In this document: piece by piece, positions 22,631 to 30,152 of the stretch | Layout: the number at the start of each line of letters is the position of its first letter | Position numbering within the stretch: the first letter of the stretch is position 1 | Origin: DATLYH01 sp035575035 | GTDB taxonomy: Bacteria > Planctomycetota > Planctomycetia > Gemmatales > Gemmataceae | DNA length: 37,086 nt | Direction of reading: 5' to 3' | NCBI GenBank assembly: GCA_035575035.1 | Contig: DATLYH010000111.1 | Coordinates: 1 to 37,086 of the forward strand | Made by a program: the position numbers and the translations under genes | Notes under the pieces: generated by a model | What the model saw: the letters and a program-made list of their open reading frames with translations, nothing else | Databases searched by the model: none | What the model was told of the DNA's origin: nothing

Positions 22631-23205
22631 GCCTGCGTCCAATTCTGTGATCTGATCCGCGCCCAGGCCGGGAGATTACCCCGGCTGTCCCCTCGCGCCT
22701 CGGCCCGAAGGCCCGGCGGCCCGAGGAGACACGCGGAAACACAAGAGGAAACCTGGCTCAGAGTTCTACGTGGAACAGACTAACCAGGCTAGGGCCTCGA
22801 GCCCGGACAGTCCGACAAACCGTGGCCCCGCGTATCTCGCCCCAACGGCCGATACGGTTCGCCTGGCTGCGGACGGTCAGCCAGCCCCGCCGGAGCGGTC
22901 AGCACTGAGCGACGGAATGGGCGGTTCCCCTCCTCCCGAGTAAGCGGTGAAATGGGCAAACCGCATGCCAAAGTCACAAAGGTCAGAGTTGCGGGGTCAA
23001 AGCCCCGATCTTCCCAAGGGAGGACGGCCTTAGTTCAGGGAATCAATTGCCGACCGTCACCGGGAGGTAATTCCTTTGCATTTAACTCGTGGCATTCGTA
23101 AATATGAAGAGCATTCGCGTCCTGGGGGGAGACGCACCGGTTCCCCGGCCAACGGGAGGCAACCTAGGGCCGTGGCCGGGGACGTTTATTATTTTACCCC
23201 AATGC

Positions 23206-23240
23206 GGGTGAATTCGGCTACCCGGGTGGACGAATCACCC
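23206..23240. repeat. imperfect inverted repeat, candidate operator
   Basis: GGGTGAATTCG (23206-23216) pairs with CGAATCACCC (23231-23240) around a CCCGGG palindrome. The core GAATTCGG recurs at 23241, and a relaxed form, CCGAATTGGG, at about 23267. Clustered half sites in a divergent promoter region suggest a regulator-binding site. Confidence 0.4.
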
Positions 23241-23354
23241 GAATTCGGCGGGGGCAAAGGCATAGCCGAATTGGGAAGCTGCTTATCGCGAGGCCGTAAC
23301 CGAATCGTCTGAATACGAAGGCATCTTACAACGGGACGTTTCTCTCGGCGTGGC

Positions 23355-23383
23355 TTGACAACTTGGATGAATTAAAGAATGCT
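23355..23383 (+). promoter_or_regulatory. possible promoter of the ANTAR gene
   Basis: A consensus TTGACA is followed after 17 bp by AATGCT, a weak -10, in an AT-rich context. It would give a leader of about 170 nt containing two hairpins. Confidence 0.35.
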
Positions 23384-23421
23384 TTCGCAAGCAGTTTGTT
23401 CCTGCTGACTTGAGGCGGTCC

Positions 23422-23489
23422 CCTCCTCCTTGCCCCCGAGGGGGAAGGTGAGGCAATCGGGGGCCGGTCGGACCCGGTGGTCCGGCCGG
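23422..23489 (+). other. two adjacent strong hairpins in the ANTAR gene leader
   Basis: The first (23422-23453) has CCTTG-CCCC opposing GGGG-AAGG around a tetraloop. The second (23464-23489) is an 11-bp stem, CCGGTCGGACC with GGTCCGGCCGG, around a CGGT loop. They lie between the possible promoter and the ATG at 23560. The first resembles the GC-rich dyad repeats scattered in this window, so its role in regulation is uncertain. Confidence 0.45.
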
Positions 23490-23559
23490 GGGCGGAGTGG
23501 TGAAACGAAACCCGCAGGCTCACTTGCCACGAACAGACACCCCAATGCGAGGAACGACC

Positions 23560-24219
23560 ATGCGGGTATGGCTGGTGGATGACCGGCGCGGGGATGACCC
23601 CGGCAGCCTAGAGGCGCTCCTCAGTCAACTGGGCAACCGGCCCGACAGCGGCTTCCGCCTGCTAGGGGCCAAGCCGTTCGGGCCCGACTTTGTCAGTGAG
23701 ATGCGCCTCCAGCAGCCCGACGTTCTGGTGGTTCACGAGCCGGCCTGGCCGGACGACTCGGCACCGTTGGACCTGCTTGGCTTCGAGCCGACGCTGGTGG
23801 TGGCCACCACCCTGGAACGGAGCGCCCGTTTTCACCCGCTGGCGGAACGGCACTCGGTCTGGTTCATTCCCCCCATGCCGAGCCTCGACTGCTTGCGGCT
23901 GGCGCTGCTGGGGGCCTTCGCGGCGCAGCACCGGCAGGCACAGTGGCGGGCGCAGCTGGCCCGGCTGCAACAGCGGCTCAGCGACCGCATTATCATCGAG
24001 CGGGCCAAGGGGATCATGGTCCAGCGCTTGGGGATTTCCGAGGAAGAGGCGTACAAACGGCTGCGGCTGCTGTCGCGACGGCAGCGGCGGCAGATCCGCG
24101 ACATCGCCCAATCGCTGCTCGACACGCAGTTCCTGCTGCTGCCCGAAAGCAACGGCCTGGCCGAGCCAACCAACGGGGAGCCCCGACGCACCGCCCCCCA
24201 GGAGAGCCCGCCGTCCTGA
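23560..24219 (+). CDS. ANTAR-domain regulator with degenerate receiver
   Basis: 219 aa from ATG 23560, chosen because GAGGAAC lies upstream; two earlier in-frame starts have no site. The N-terminal about 125 residues have receiver-like strands (MRVWLVDD, PDVLVVHEPAW, LVVATTLE), but the phospho-acceptor Asp is His (VVHEP) and the conserved Lys is missing, so it is unlikely to be phosphorylated normally. A helix leads into the ANTAR domain at about 148-200 (LSDRIIIERAKGIMVQRLGI, then EEEAYKRLRLLSRRQRR), which in AmiR and EutV binds dual-hairpin RNA and prevents transcription termination. The tail is disordered. The next plus-strand gene has a very long leader and is a possible target. Confidence 0.9.
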   Translation: MRVWLVDDRRGDDPGSLEALLSQLGNRPDSGFRLLGAKPFGPDFVSEMRLQQPDVLVVHEPAWPDDSAPLDLLGFEPTLVVATTLERSARFHPLAERHSVWFIPPMPSLDCLRLALLGAFAAQHRQAQWRAQLARLQQRLSDRIIIERAKGIMVQRLGISEEEAYKRLRLLSRRQRRQIRDIAQSLLDTQFLLLPESNGLAEPTNGEPRRTAPQESPPS

Positions 24220-24244
24220 GACGGCAGGCACGAGTCAGCTATTC

Positions 24245-24266
24245 ACGGCCCCGGGCAGCGGGCCGT
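24245..24266 (+). terminator. hairpin behind the ANTAR gene
   Basis: ACGGCCC and GGGCCGT form a perfect 7-bp stem with an 8-nt loop, 25 bp after the stop codon. No run of U follows, so intrinsic termination is possible but not typical. Confidence 0.4.
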
Positions 24267-24302
24267 CTCGGATTGTCGGGTGAAATTATTTAAGGATATT
24301 GC

Positions 24303-24331
24303 TTGACAGGGTTCATGGTGTCGCCTAAATT
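24303..24331 (+). promoter_or_regulatory. sigma-70 promoter
   Basis: TTGACA and TAAATT are spaced by exactly 17 bp within an AT-rich patch (AATTATTTAAGGATATTGC just upstream). This is one of the two best housekeeping-type promoters in the window. The first clear start codon downstream is 24994. Confidence 0.65.
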
Positions 24332-24923
24332 CTTTGTTCTGGCAGAAGTGGTGGCCCCGTTTGCCACCCCCATGCGGTGCGGTGCAGGAGGCACGCCATA
24401 AAAGGGACTGCCCGCTCCGGGTAGTCTTGGCGAGAGGCCATGTCTGCCTTCGCTGACCTGACCTCCGTCCACGCGGAAGACTCTCGCCCAGGGAGGTCAA
24501 GGCATCGCTAGCGGGAAAACCCACTCCTTATCAGACCTCTGCGCGGGCCGCGAGCGGACAACCCCTTTCCGCCCCCCCTTCCCGCCTGATGTGCCGCGGA
24601 GTGAGGTGCACTTTCCCCATCCAACCATTGATGTGGAAGGGAAGGGATGGATTCGCCTCGTGAGGCCTCGCTGTCCCCAGGGAAGGCGATCCCCCTTGGA
24701 CACAATCGTGGAGAGGTGCCGTAGCCCAGTGCCCCGGCGGAATGCCTGGGGTCTCGGGTGAGTGTTGCCCCCTTGTGGAGGCACCGAACGGTTGCGGGGG
24801 CCGGTTGCCGACCGAAGCGGAGAGTTCTTGGGCATTGGTCATCATCTCCGCGGCGGTGAAGCCGGTCGCCCAATTCCACAGTGAGCCCCGGCGCAGCCCA
24901 ACGGCGGGCTGCAACCCCTCACG

Positions 24924-24947
24924 CCTCTTCCCCTCGTAGGGGAGAGG
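24924..24947. repeat. GC-rich dyad repeat in the leader
   Basis: CCTCTTCCCCT and AGGGGAGAGG pair over 10 bp with one bulged T and a CGT loop, ending 46 bp before the activator start. It belongs to the CTCTCCCC-type dyads also seen at 35217-35330. A stem this strong could stall transcription or mask translation signals. Confidence 0.5.
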
Positions 24948-24993
24948 AATGAAGGGCGAATGCCCGGCCGGCGGCCAAAGAGGGAGACAAGCG

Positions 24994-26388
24994 ATGTCAG
25001 GCAGCTGTCTTGCGCTGGTCGCTGACGACCAGCGATTGGCAAGTGCTATCCAGACCTACTTGCAGAAGAACCTCCATCAACAAGCTTTCCTCTGCAAATT
25101 CGACACCATTCGCAACCATATCGGCCGCGAGACCGATGGTCTGCTACTGGTGGCCAGCGCCAACCCTGCCGAGGCCGAGCAGACCCTCCGCCTGGTCCAG
25201 GATATTTACATCCAGAAGTTCCCTCCGGTCATCATCCTGATTGAAGGAGAGACGCTGCCGCCGCGGACCAAGGAGCTGACCCGGCTCGATCCCTACGTTG
25301 CGGGTCGGCTGCGCTGGCCGGAGGAATCAGCCCGGCTGGCCGGCATGGTCAAGGAGCGCCTCGGCCGTGCCCGCCCCTTCTTGGGGACGCGGGAGGAGAC
25401 GCTGGAAGAGGTCATCGCCAGCCGGTTGCTGGCCCAAACGCCCTCGCTGTTGCCGATGGTCGAGTGCATCGCGCTGGCGGCGGCTCACGACGTTACCGTG
25501 CTGCTGACCGGCGAGACCGGAACAGGCAAGACCTACCTGGCCAGGCTGATGCACGATTGCTCGCCGCGCAAGAACCATCCGTTTTTGTGCGTCCCCTGCG
25601 GAGCACAGCCGGCCAACTTGGTCGAGAGCGCATTCTTCGGCCACGTCAAGGGGGCGTTCACCGGGGCCGACCGGGCCAAGCAGGGGAAGTTTGCCGCCGC
25701 CGGCAACGGCACCATTCTGCTTGACGAGATCGACACCCTCGGCCTGGAGCAGCAGGCCGGCCTGCTTCGCGTTATCGAAACGGGCGAGTATGAGCCGGTC
25801 GGCAGCAACGAGACGCACCGCTGCACCGCCCGGATCATCGTGGCCAGCAACTGGGACCTGGAGGAAGCGGTCCGGCGGGGCAAATTCCGCCAGGACCTGT
25901 ACTACCGGCTCAATGTCATGTCGTTCCACCTACCGCCGCTGCGCGAGCGGGTGCAGGACATCGCCCCGCTGGTGCGCGGCTTCGCCGCCCGCTTCAACAC
26001 CAAGTTCCGCAAAGACCTGTTCGACATCAGCCCCGAGGCGATGGCAGTACTGGAGATGTTCCCCTGGCCGGGCAACATCCGCCAGCTGGAGAACGTGGTG
26101 CAGCAGGCGGTCCTGGTCAGCTCGGGGCCGGAGCTGCTCCTGGAGCACCTGCCCCAGCCGGTACGCGACGGCCTGCCGGCGATCAACGGCAACGGCCATC
26201 ACCCGATCGACTCGCTGACCCACAACCGCGAGCTTTTGGAGCGGAACGTGATCCAGCGCGCATTGCAAAACCACGGCTACAGCCGGGCCCGTGCCGCCAG
26301 CGCCCTGGGGATCAGCCGGGTTACGCTCTACAAAAAGATGAAGAAATACGGGCTGATGCAGCAACCTCTCCGCGGCAGTCGCAACTGA
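24994..26388 (+). CDS. orphan sigma-54-dependent activator with pseudo-receiver
   Basis: 464 aa from ATG 24994, which follows GGGAG; the frame is open from 24949. The N-terminal about 125 residues look like a receiver (CLALVADDQRLASAIQTYLQ), but the acceptor-Asp strand reads GLLLVASANP, so it probably does not take phosphate and may respond to protein or ligand. The AAA+ domain has GETGTGKT (Walker A), GAFTGA, GTILLDEID (Walker B) and FRQDLYYRLNV. The C-terminal Fis-type HTH is ARAASALGISRVTLYKKMKK. No kinase gene touches it. It follows the ANTAR gene on the same strand with a long leader. Its target promoter is unknown; I saw only one clear -24/-12 promoter in this window, at 6122. Confidence 0.92.
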   Translation: MSGSCLALVADDQRLASAIQTYLQKNLHQQAFLCKFDTIRNHIGRETDGLLLVASANPAEAEQTLRLVQDIYIQKFPPVIILIEGETLPPRTKELTRLDPYVAGRLRWPEESARLAGMVKERLGRARPFLGTREETLEEVIASRLLAQTPSLLPMVECIALAAAHDVTVLLTGETGTGKTYLARLMHDCSPRKNHPFLCVPCGAQPANLVESAFFGHVKGAFTGADRAKQGKFAAAGNGTILLDEIDTLGLEQQAGLLRVIETGEYEPVGSNETHRCTARIIVASNWDLEEAVRRGKFRQDLYYRLNVMSFHLPPLRERVQDIAPLVRGFAARFNTKFRKDLFDISPEAMAVLEMFPWPGNIRQLENVVQQAVLVSSGPELLLEHLPQPVRDGLPAINGNGHHPIDSLTHNRELLERNVIQRALQNHGYSRARAASALGISRVTLYKKMKKYGLMQQPLRGSRN

Positions 26389-26460
26389 AAGGCGGCCTGC
26401 GGACCTCACGCTGAGCCCCGCACGTGACCCGGTGACCAGAAGCAGGGTCTGGACCCGGCC

Positions 26461-26522
26461 GCTCGCCTGCACCGGCCGGCTGACGTCGGCCGCTCGCCTG
26501 CACCGGCCGGCTGACGCCAGCC
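26461..26522. repeat. 31-bp tandem repeat, two full copies
   Basis: Two adjacent 31-bp units begin GCTCGCCTGCACCGGCCGGC. A partial related copy, CTGGACCGGCCAGCTAACGC, lies near 26616. This is in the convergent space between the sigma-54 activator and the M24 peptidase. Confidence 0.8.
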
Positions 26523-26533
26523 GCTCGCCCCCA

Positions 26534-26618
26534 GCGTGAGCGGGCCGGTGTACTTCTCTGCGCCTCAACCGACAGGCGAGCGGCCCGCGTGAGCGGGCCG
26601 GTGTACTTCTCTGCGCCT
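26534..26618. repeat. 32-bp direct repeat spaced 53 bp apart
   Basis: The 32-bp sequence starting GCGTGAGCGGGCCGGTGTAC is present without a mismatch at 26534-26565 and 26587-26618. The intervening GGCGAGCGGCC is complementary to the GCCGCTCGCC boxes in the adjacent 31-bp repeats, so the whole block can fold back on itself. No gene is visible from 26389 to 26800. Confidence 0.8.
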
Positions 26619-26800
26619 GGACCGGCCAGCTAACGCCGGCCGCTCGCCGCGGGTCGGTCACCTGGTCACTTTGTCGCGCATCCTGGCTCCGCTGTAAAGT
26701 TTGGTTAGCAGAGCGCTAAGCCTGCTTGTTAACGCTTGTTAGCGCTCCAGCATGGTTCGGGCCGCTGGCCCGACGGCCCCACGGCCGCGGGTCGGTCCTC

Positions 26801-27991
26801 TCACCACTCGCGCAGCAGCGGGACCACTTCTGTTTGCGGTGTCCCGCCGGTGACGTGAACCTTCCGGGCCGCATCGACAAACACGTTCACCTCGCTGCGG
26901 ACGCCAAACTCGGGCAGGTAGATACCAGGCTCGATGGAGAAGCAGGTCCGCGGCAAGACGCGCCGCTCTTCGCGCGTCTCCAGGTTGTCCATGTTGGCTC
27001 CGTTGCCGTGCGTCTCCTGGCCGATTGAATGGCCGGTGCGGTGGCAGAAGTACTCACCGTAGCCGGCCTGTTCGATCACCGTGCGGGCCGCCTGGTCCAC
27101 CTCCCAGCCCTGTAGCGGCACCCCCCGGCCGAACGCCTCGCGCACTTTGTCGATGGCCGCATCGCGCGCTCGGGCCACCAGCTGGAAGACTTCCTGATAG
27201 CGCGCCGGCACCTCCCGACCGACAAAGCAGGTCCAGGTCAGGTCGCTATAGACGGCCCGCGGCCGGTCGAGTTTGGCCCACAGATCGATCAGGACGAAAT
27301 CCCCCTCGCGGATCGGGGCGTCGCCCTGCACCCCAGGGGCGTAGTGCGGGTCGCCGCTGTGTGGGCCGACGCCGACAATGGGCGGATGGTCGGTTACCAG
27401 ACGGTGCTCGGCGAAGTGGTCGAGGATGCGCCGCTGCACCTCCGTCTCGCGGACCGAGCCATCTCGCCGGACGCGCTCGGCAATGAAGGCGAAGGCGACA
27501 TCGAACGCGCTGCGGGTATGCCGGGCTGCTTCGAGATGCATGGCCCACTGCTCGTCATCCCAGCAGGCCTCGAACAGCTGCACCAGATCGCCGGAGGGAA
27601 GGACTTCGGCCCCGCAGGCGCGGACCAACTCGACGGTGCCGGCGTCCACGCGCGAGACGTAAGGGTTGGCGTTGCGTGGCACGTATTCCATCGCCACGCG
27701 CTTGGCCCCGGTGACCAGCGCGGCGACGCCGGCCTCCAACTCCTGCCAGCGCAGATAAAGCTGCTGCGGCCCGGGCAGGTGGTCAAGGGCGTGCGGCTCG
27801 ATGCGGTGGACGAGCTTGCGCGGCTCGCCCCGGGCAGGGATGAAGTAAAACCACCGCCGGGAAAGGAAGGTCTGCTCGGACAGGCCGACGACCCGGCGGG
27901 CCAGGACATTGAGGCCGCGGAAATCATACAGCAGCCAACCGTCGAAGCCGAGTTCCTGGATGGCTGATTGGACCGAAGATAGATCGAACAT
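26801..27991 (-). CDS. M24-family metallopeptidase (Xaa-Pro aminopeptidase-like)
   Basis: 396 aa from ATG 27991 with GAGGG upstream; the frame extends further but through repeat-bearing sequence. The N-terminal half is a creatinase-like domain (LGFDGWLLYDFRGLNVLARR). The C-terminal half is the pita-bread fold, with the metal-ligand set Asp in DFVLIDLWAK, Asp in YSDLTW, His in CHRTGHSIGQETHG, Glu in CFSIEPGIY and Glu in GVRSEVNVF. Such enzymes remove an N-terminal residue before proline using two metal ions, in the cytosol. Substrate is not certain from sequence; related folds include prolidase and methionine aminopeptidase. It stands alone, convergent with the activator and divergent from the helicase gene. 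Confidence 0.88.
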   Translation of the reverse strand: MFDLSSVQSAIQELGFDGWLLYDFRGLNVLARRVVGLSEQTFLSRRWFYFIPARGEPRKLVHRIEPHALDHLPGPQQLYLRWQELEAGVAALVTGAKRVAMEYVPRNANPYVSRVDAGTVELVRACGAEVLPSGDLVQLFEACWDDEQWAMHLEAARHTRSAFDVAFAFIAERVRRDGSVRETEVQRRILDHFAEHRLVTDHPPIVGVGPHSGDPHYAPGVQGDAPIREGDFVLIDLWAKLDRPRAVYSDLTWTCFVGREVPARYQEVFQLVARARDAAIDKVREAFGRGVPLQGWEVDQAARTVIEQAGYGEYFCHRTGHSIGQETHGNGANMDNLETREERRVLPRTCFSIEPGIYLPEFGVRSEVNVFVDAARKVHVTGGTPQTEVVPLLREW

Positions 27992-28161
27992 GCCGGCGCC
28001 CTCAGCGGAGTGATCGGAAATGTCCTTGGCGATGCGAGGTTGATTATAACCTTTCGGGCCGACAGTCCCCTTTTCCCGGACCCGGATTACCGGCGGGGTC
28101 AAGGCCCTGCAAGTTTGTATCCGATGGAAAGGATGGGAACCGCGGGGGCAGACTTCAATAC

Positions 28162-28221
28162 GAACCCGCAGCGCCAGCGACGGGTGCGCCTTTACTACCA
28201 GCCCGGAGCGCCAGCGACGGG
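28162..28221. repeat. two copies of a 23-bp interspersed repeat
   Basis: GAACCCGCAGCGCCAGCGAC plus GGG (28162-28184) and CAGCCCGGAGCGCCAGCGAC plus GGG (28199-28221) are variants of the repeat found three more times at 30034-30124. They lie in the divergent space 27992-28256 between the peptidase and the helicase, which otherwise shows only the start signals of the two genes. Confidence 0.8.
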
Positions 28222-28256
28222 CCAGCGCCACCCATCGCCGGGGAAGGGATCATCCC

Positions 28257-30014
28257 ATGGAAGGATCGTCCGGTCTGCGCGATGGGCCTGCTACCATCCC
28301 CATCGACCTCGCCCTGACCACGGACGCTGTTCCGCTGCCGCTGTTCGAGCGGGGCCTGACGGTGAGCGTCCGCACAGCCCGCCTGCTCCACGATCCGCCC
28401 TGGGTGCGCTCGCTGGGCAAGCTAACCATGTCGGTCAGCACCGAGGGTTGGCGTTTCCCCGCCCCGCCGAGCGATCCGCCTTGCGGATTGCGGATTGCGG
28501 ATTGCGGATTAAAAGAACAGCCACGACCGCCCGGCTGCGATCCGCCAGCCGCAATCCCCAGCCGCAAGACACAGCTGCGGCCGCCGTCCGACACCGTCCT
28601 GGTCAAGGACCGGTTGCTTTACTTGTTGCAGCCGCCCCTGGAGAGCCTCTTCGCCGGCAAGCAGGTCCGGCTGCCGGCCCAGCCATACCCCTACCAGATG
28701 GAAGGCATCGCCTTCCTGATGCCGCGTTCGGCGGCACTGCTGGCCGACGAGATGGGCCTGGGCAAGACCGTCCAGAGCATCCTGGCGCTGCGGTTGCTGT
28801 TCCACGCCGGACTGATCCGCCGTGCGCTGCTGGTCTGCCCCAAACCGCTGGTGCCCAATTGGTCTCGTGAGCTGCGCGTCTGGGCCGAGGATGTCCCCTT
28901 CGAGGTGATCGCCGGTGACACGCCGGCCCGCCGCGCTGCCTGGCTGATCTCCAACTGCCCGCTCAAGCTGGTCAACTACGAGTTGCTCACCCGCGATGCC
29001 GCCCTGCTCGCCGACGAGCGGGTCCGCTTTGACGTGGTGGTGCTGGATGAAGCCCAGCGCATCAAGAACCGCGAGTCGAAGACGGCCCAGGTCGTGCGGA
29101 GCATCCGCCGGGAACGAAGCTGGGCCCTGACCGGCACGCCCATCGAGAACCGTACCGACGACCTGGTCAGCCTCTTCGCCTTTCTGGACCCACAGCGCAT
29201 TCCGCCGGAGACGCCGGCCCGCCAGCTGCCGCGGCTGACCGCCGACTGCATCCTCCGCCGCACCAAGGAGGATGTGCTCACCGATCTGCCCCCTAAGACG
29301 ATCCGTGATACCTTCGTGGAATTGACCGCCGCCCAGCGCGAGTCCTACACCCTGGCCGAGCGGGAGGGAATCGTTCGCCTTAACGCCCTGGGTGAGACGA
29401 TCACAGTGCAGCACGTCTTCGAGCTGGTGATGCGTCTGAAGCAGATCTGCAACTTCGACCCGGTGACCGGCCAGAGCGCCAAGCTAGAGCAGCTCCAGGC
29501 CGACCTAGCCGAGGTGGCCGACAGCGGCCGCAAGGCGATCGTCTTCTCGCAATGGGTCGAGCCGCTGGAGGTACTGGCCCGGGAACTGGCGCCGTTCGGG
29601 CCGTTGCAGTATCACGGCAAGGTGCCGCCGCGGCAGCGCCAGGCGGTGCTGGAACGCTTCCGCAGCGACCCGACGAAGCGCGTCCTTTTGATGAGTTACG
29701 GCACCGGCAGCGTGGGACTTAACTTGCAGTTCGCCAATTACGTCTTCCTCTTCGACCGCTGGTGGAACCCGGCCGTCGAGGACCAGGCCATCAACCGTGC
29801 CCACCGCATCGGTCAGAAGGAGCCGGTTTTTGTGACGCGCTTCATCACGCCGGGAACCATCGAGGGCCGGATTGCCGAGGTGCTGGAACGGAAGCGGCAG
29901 CTGTTCAATGAGTTGCTTGAGCAGAACGGCCCGCCGCCTTCACTGGGGCTGACCGAGGACGAGATCTTCGGACTGTTCGACATCCAGGTCCGCCCGCGAC
30001 GGGTCGCCGCCTGA
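28257..30014 (+). CDS. SNF2-family DEAD/DEAH-box helicase-like ATPase
   Basis: 585 aa from ATG 28257. SNF2 motifs in order: YQMEGIAFL (Q-like), ADEMGLGKTVQSI (Walker A), LLVCPKPLVPNWSREL (Ia), VVLDEAQRIKN (DEAQ box), WALTGTPIEN (III), then the second lobe with KAIVFSQWVEPLEVL (IV), LLMSYGTGSVGLNLQFANYV (V) and DQAINRAHRIGQ (VI). Bacterial members remodel protein-DNA or RNA-polymerase complexes (RapA-like role), but the exact task is unknown. The N-terminal about 120 residues are a lineage-specific region broken at about residues 76-110 by an insert encoded partly by a heptamer array (GCGGATT x4). The usual long SNF2 N-terminal domain with a SWIM finger is absent; a separate SWIM protein is encoded at 35335. 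Confidence 0.9.
   Translation: MEGSSGLRDGPATIPIDLALTTDAVPLPLFERGLTVSVRTARLLHDPPWVRSLGKLTMSVSTEGWRFPAPPSDPPCGLRIADCGLKEQPRPPGCDPPAAIPSRKTQLRPPSDTVLVKDRLLYLLQPPLESLFAGKQVRLPAQPYPYQMEGIAFLMPRSAALLADEMGLGKTVQSILALRLLFHAGLIRRALLVCPKPLVPNWSRELRVWAEDVPFEVIAGDTPARRAAWLISNCPLKLVNYELLTRDAALLADERVRFDVVVLDEAQRIKNRESKTAQVVRSIRRERSWALTGTPIENRTDDLVSLFAFLDPQRIPPETPARQLPRLTADCILRRTKEDVLTDLPPKTIRDTFVELTAAQRESYTLAEREGIVRLNALGETITVQHVFELVMRLKQICNFDPVTGQSAKLEQLQADLAEVADSGRKAIVFSQWVEPLEVLARELAPFGPLQYHGKVPPRQRQAVLERFRSDPTKRVLLMSYGTGSVGLNLQFANYVFLFDRWWNPAVEDQAINRAHRIGQKEPVFVTRFITPGTIEGRIAEVLERKRQLFNELLEQNGPPPSLGLTEDEIFGLFDIQVRPRRVAA
28483..28510. repeat. heptanucleotide array inside the helicase gene
   Basis: GCGGATT is repeated four times without error. 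GCGATCCGCC occurs just before the array (28471) and again about 66 bp later (28537), which suggests an inserted segment flanked by short direct repeats. The reading frame is kept, giving GLRIADCGL in the protein. Confidence 0.85.
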
Positions 30015-30033
30015 ACGGTTGCGGGCTTACTCC

Positions 30034-30124
30034 GAGCCCGGAGCGTCAGCGACGGGGAACTATCCGAGCCCGGAGCGTCAGCGACGGGTAAACGGCGCTC
30101 CCCCGTCGTTAGCGCTCCGGGCTC
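30034..30124. repeat. three copies of the 23-bp interspersed repeat, one inverted
   Basis: GAGCCCGGAGCGTCAGCGAC plus GGG is at 30034-30056 and 30066-30088; the inverted copy is at 30102-30124. The second and third can form a long stem with a 13-nt loop (three mismatches). Its place between the convergent helicase and lipoprotein genes suits a bidirectional terminator. I recall this type of repeat as common in Gemmata-like genomes. Confidence 0.8.
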
Positions 30125-30152
30125 TGCCCCCAAACGTCTTCGCGAGCCCTGG

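Larger units (their letters stand above)
22631..23559. other. long divergent intergenic region with dyads and structured leader
   Basis: About 930 bp between the GAF/PAS kinase (minus) and the ANTAR gene (plus). It contains an imperfect inverted repeat at 23206-23240, several GAATTCGG-like boxes, an AT-rich patch near 23185, a promoter-like pair at 23355 and two strong hairpins at 23422-23489. No protein-coding gene was recognised on either strand. Confidence 0.5.
24220..24993 (+). other. long leader region upstream of the orphan sigma-54 activator
   Basis: 774 bp with a good promoter at its left end (24303-24331) and no credible gene. Possible stems include ACGGCCC/GGGCCGT (24245-24266), GGTGGC/GCCACC (near 24350-24370), TGACCTCC/GGAGGTCA (24459-24466 with 24492-24499), CCCCGGC/GCC-T-GGGG (about 24732-24752) and CCTCT-T-CCCCT/AGGGGAGAGG (24924-24947). 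The transcript leader would be about 655 nt. It could be a regulated leader, an unannotated RNA, or simply repeat-rich spacer. Confidence 0.45.

Noticed and set aside
23076..23312. 78-codon plus-strand frame in the long intergenic region
   Set aside because: It runs through dyads and AT-rich patches, and its composition is unlike a protein.
24393..24425. Hairpin with a T run as a minus-strand terminator
   Set aside because: On the minus strand a GACT/AGTC stem is followed by CCTTTT, but no minus-strand gene ends there; it is more likely part of the plus-strand leader structure.
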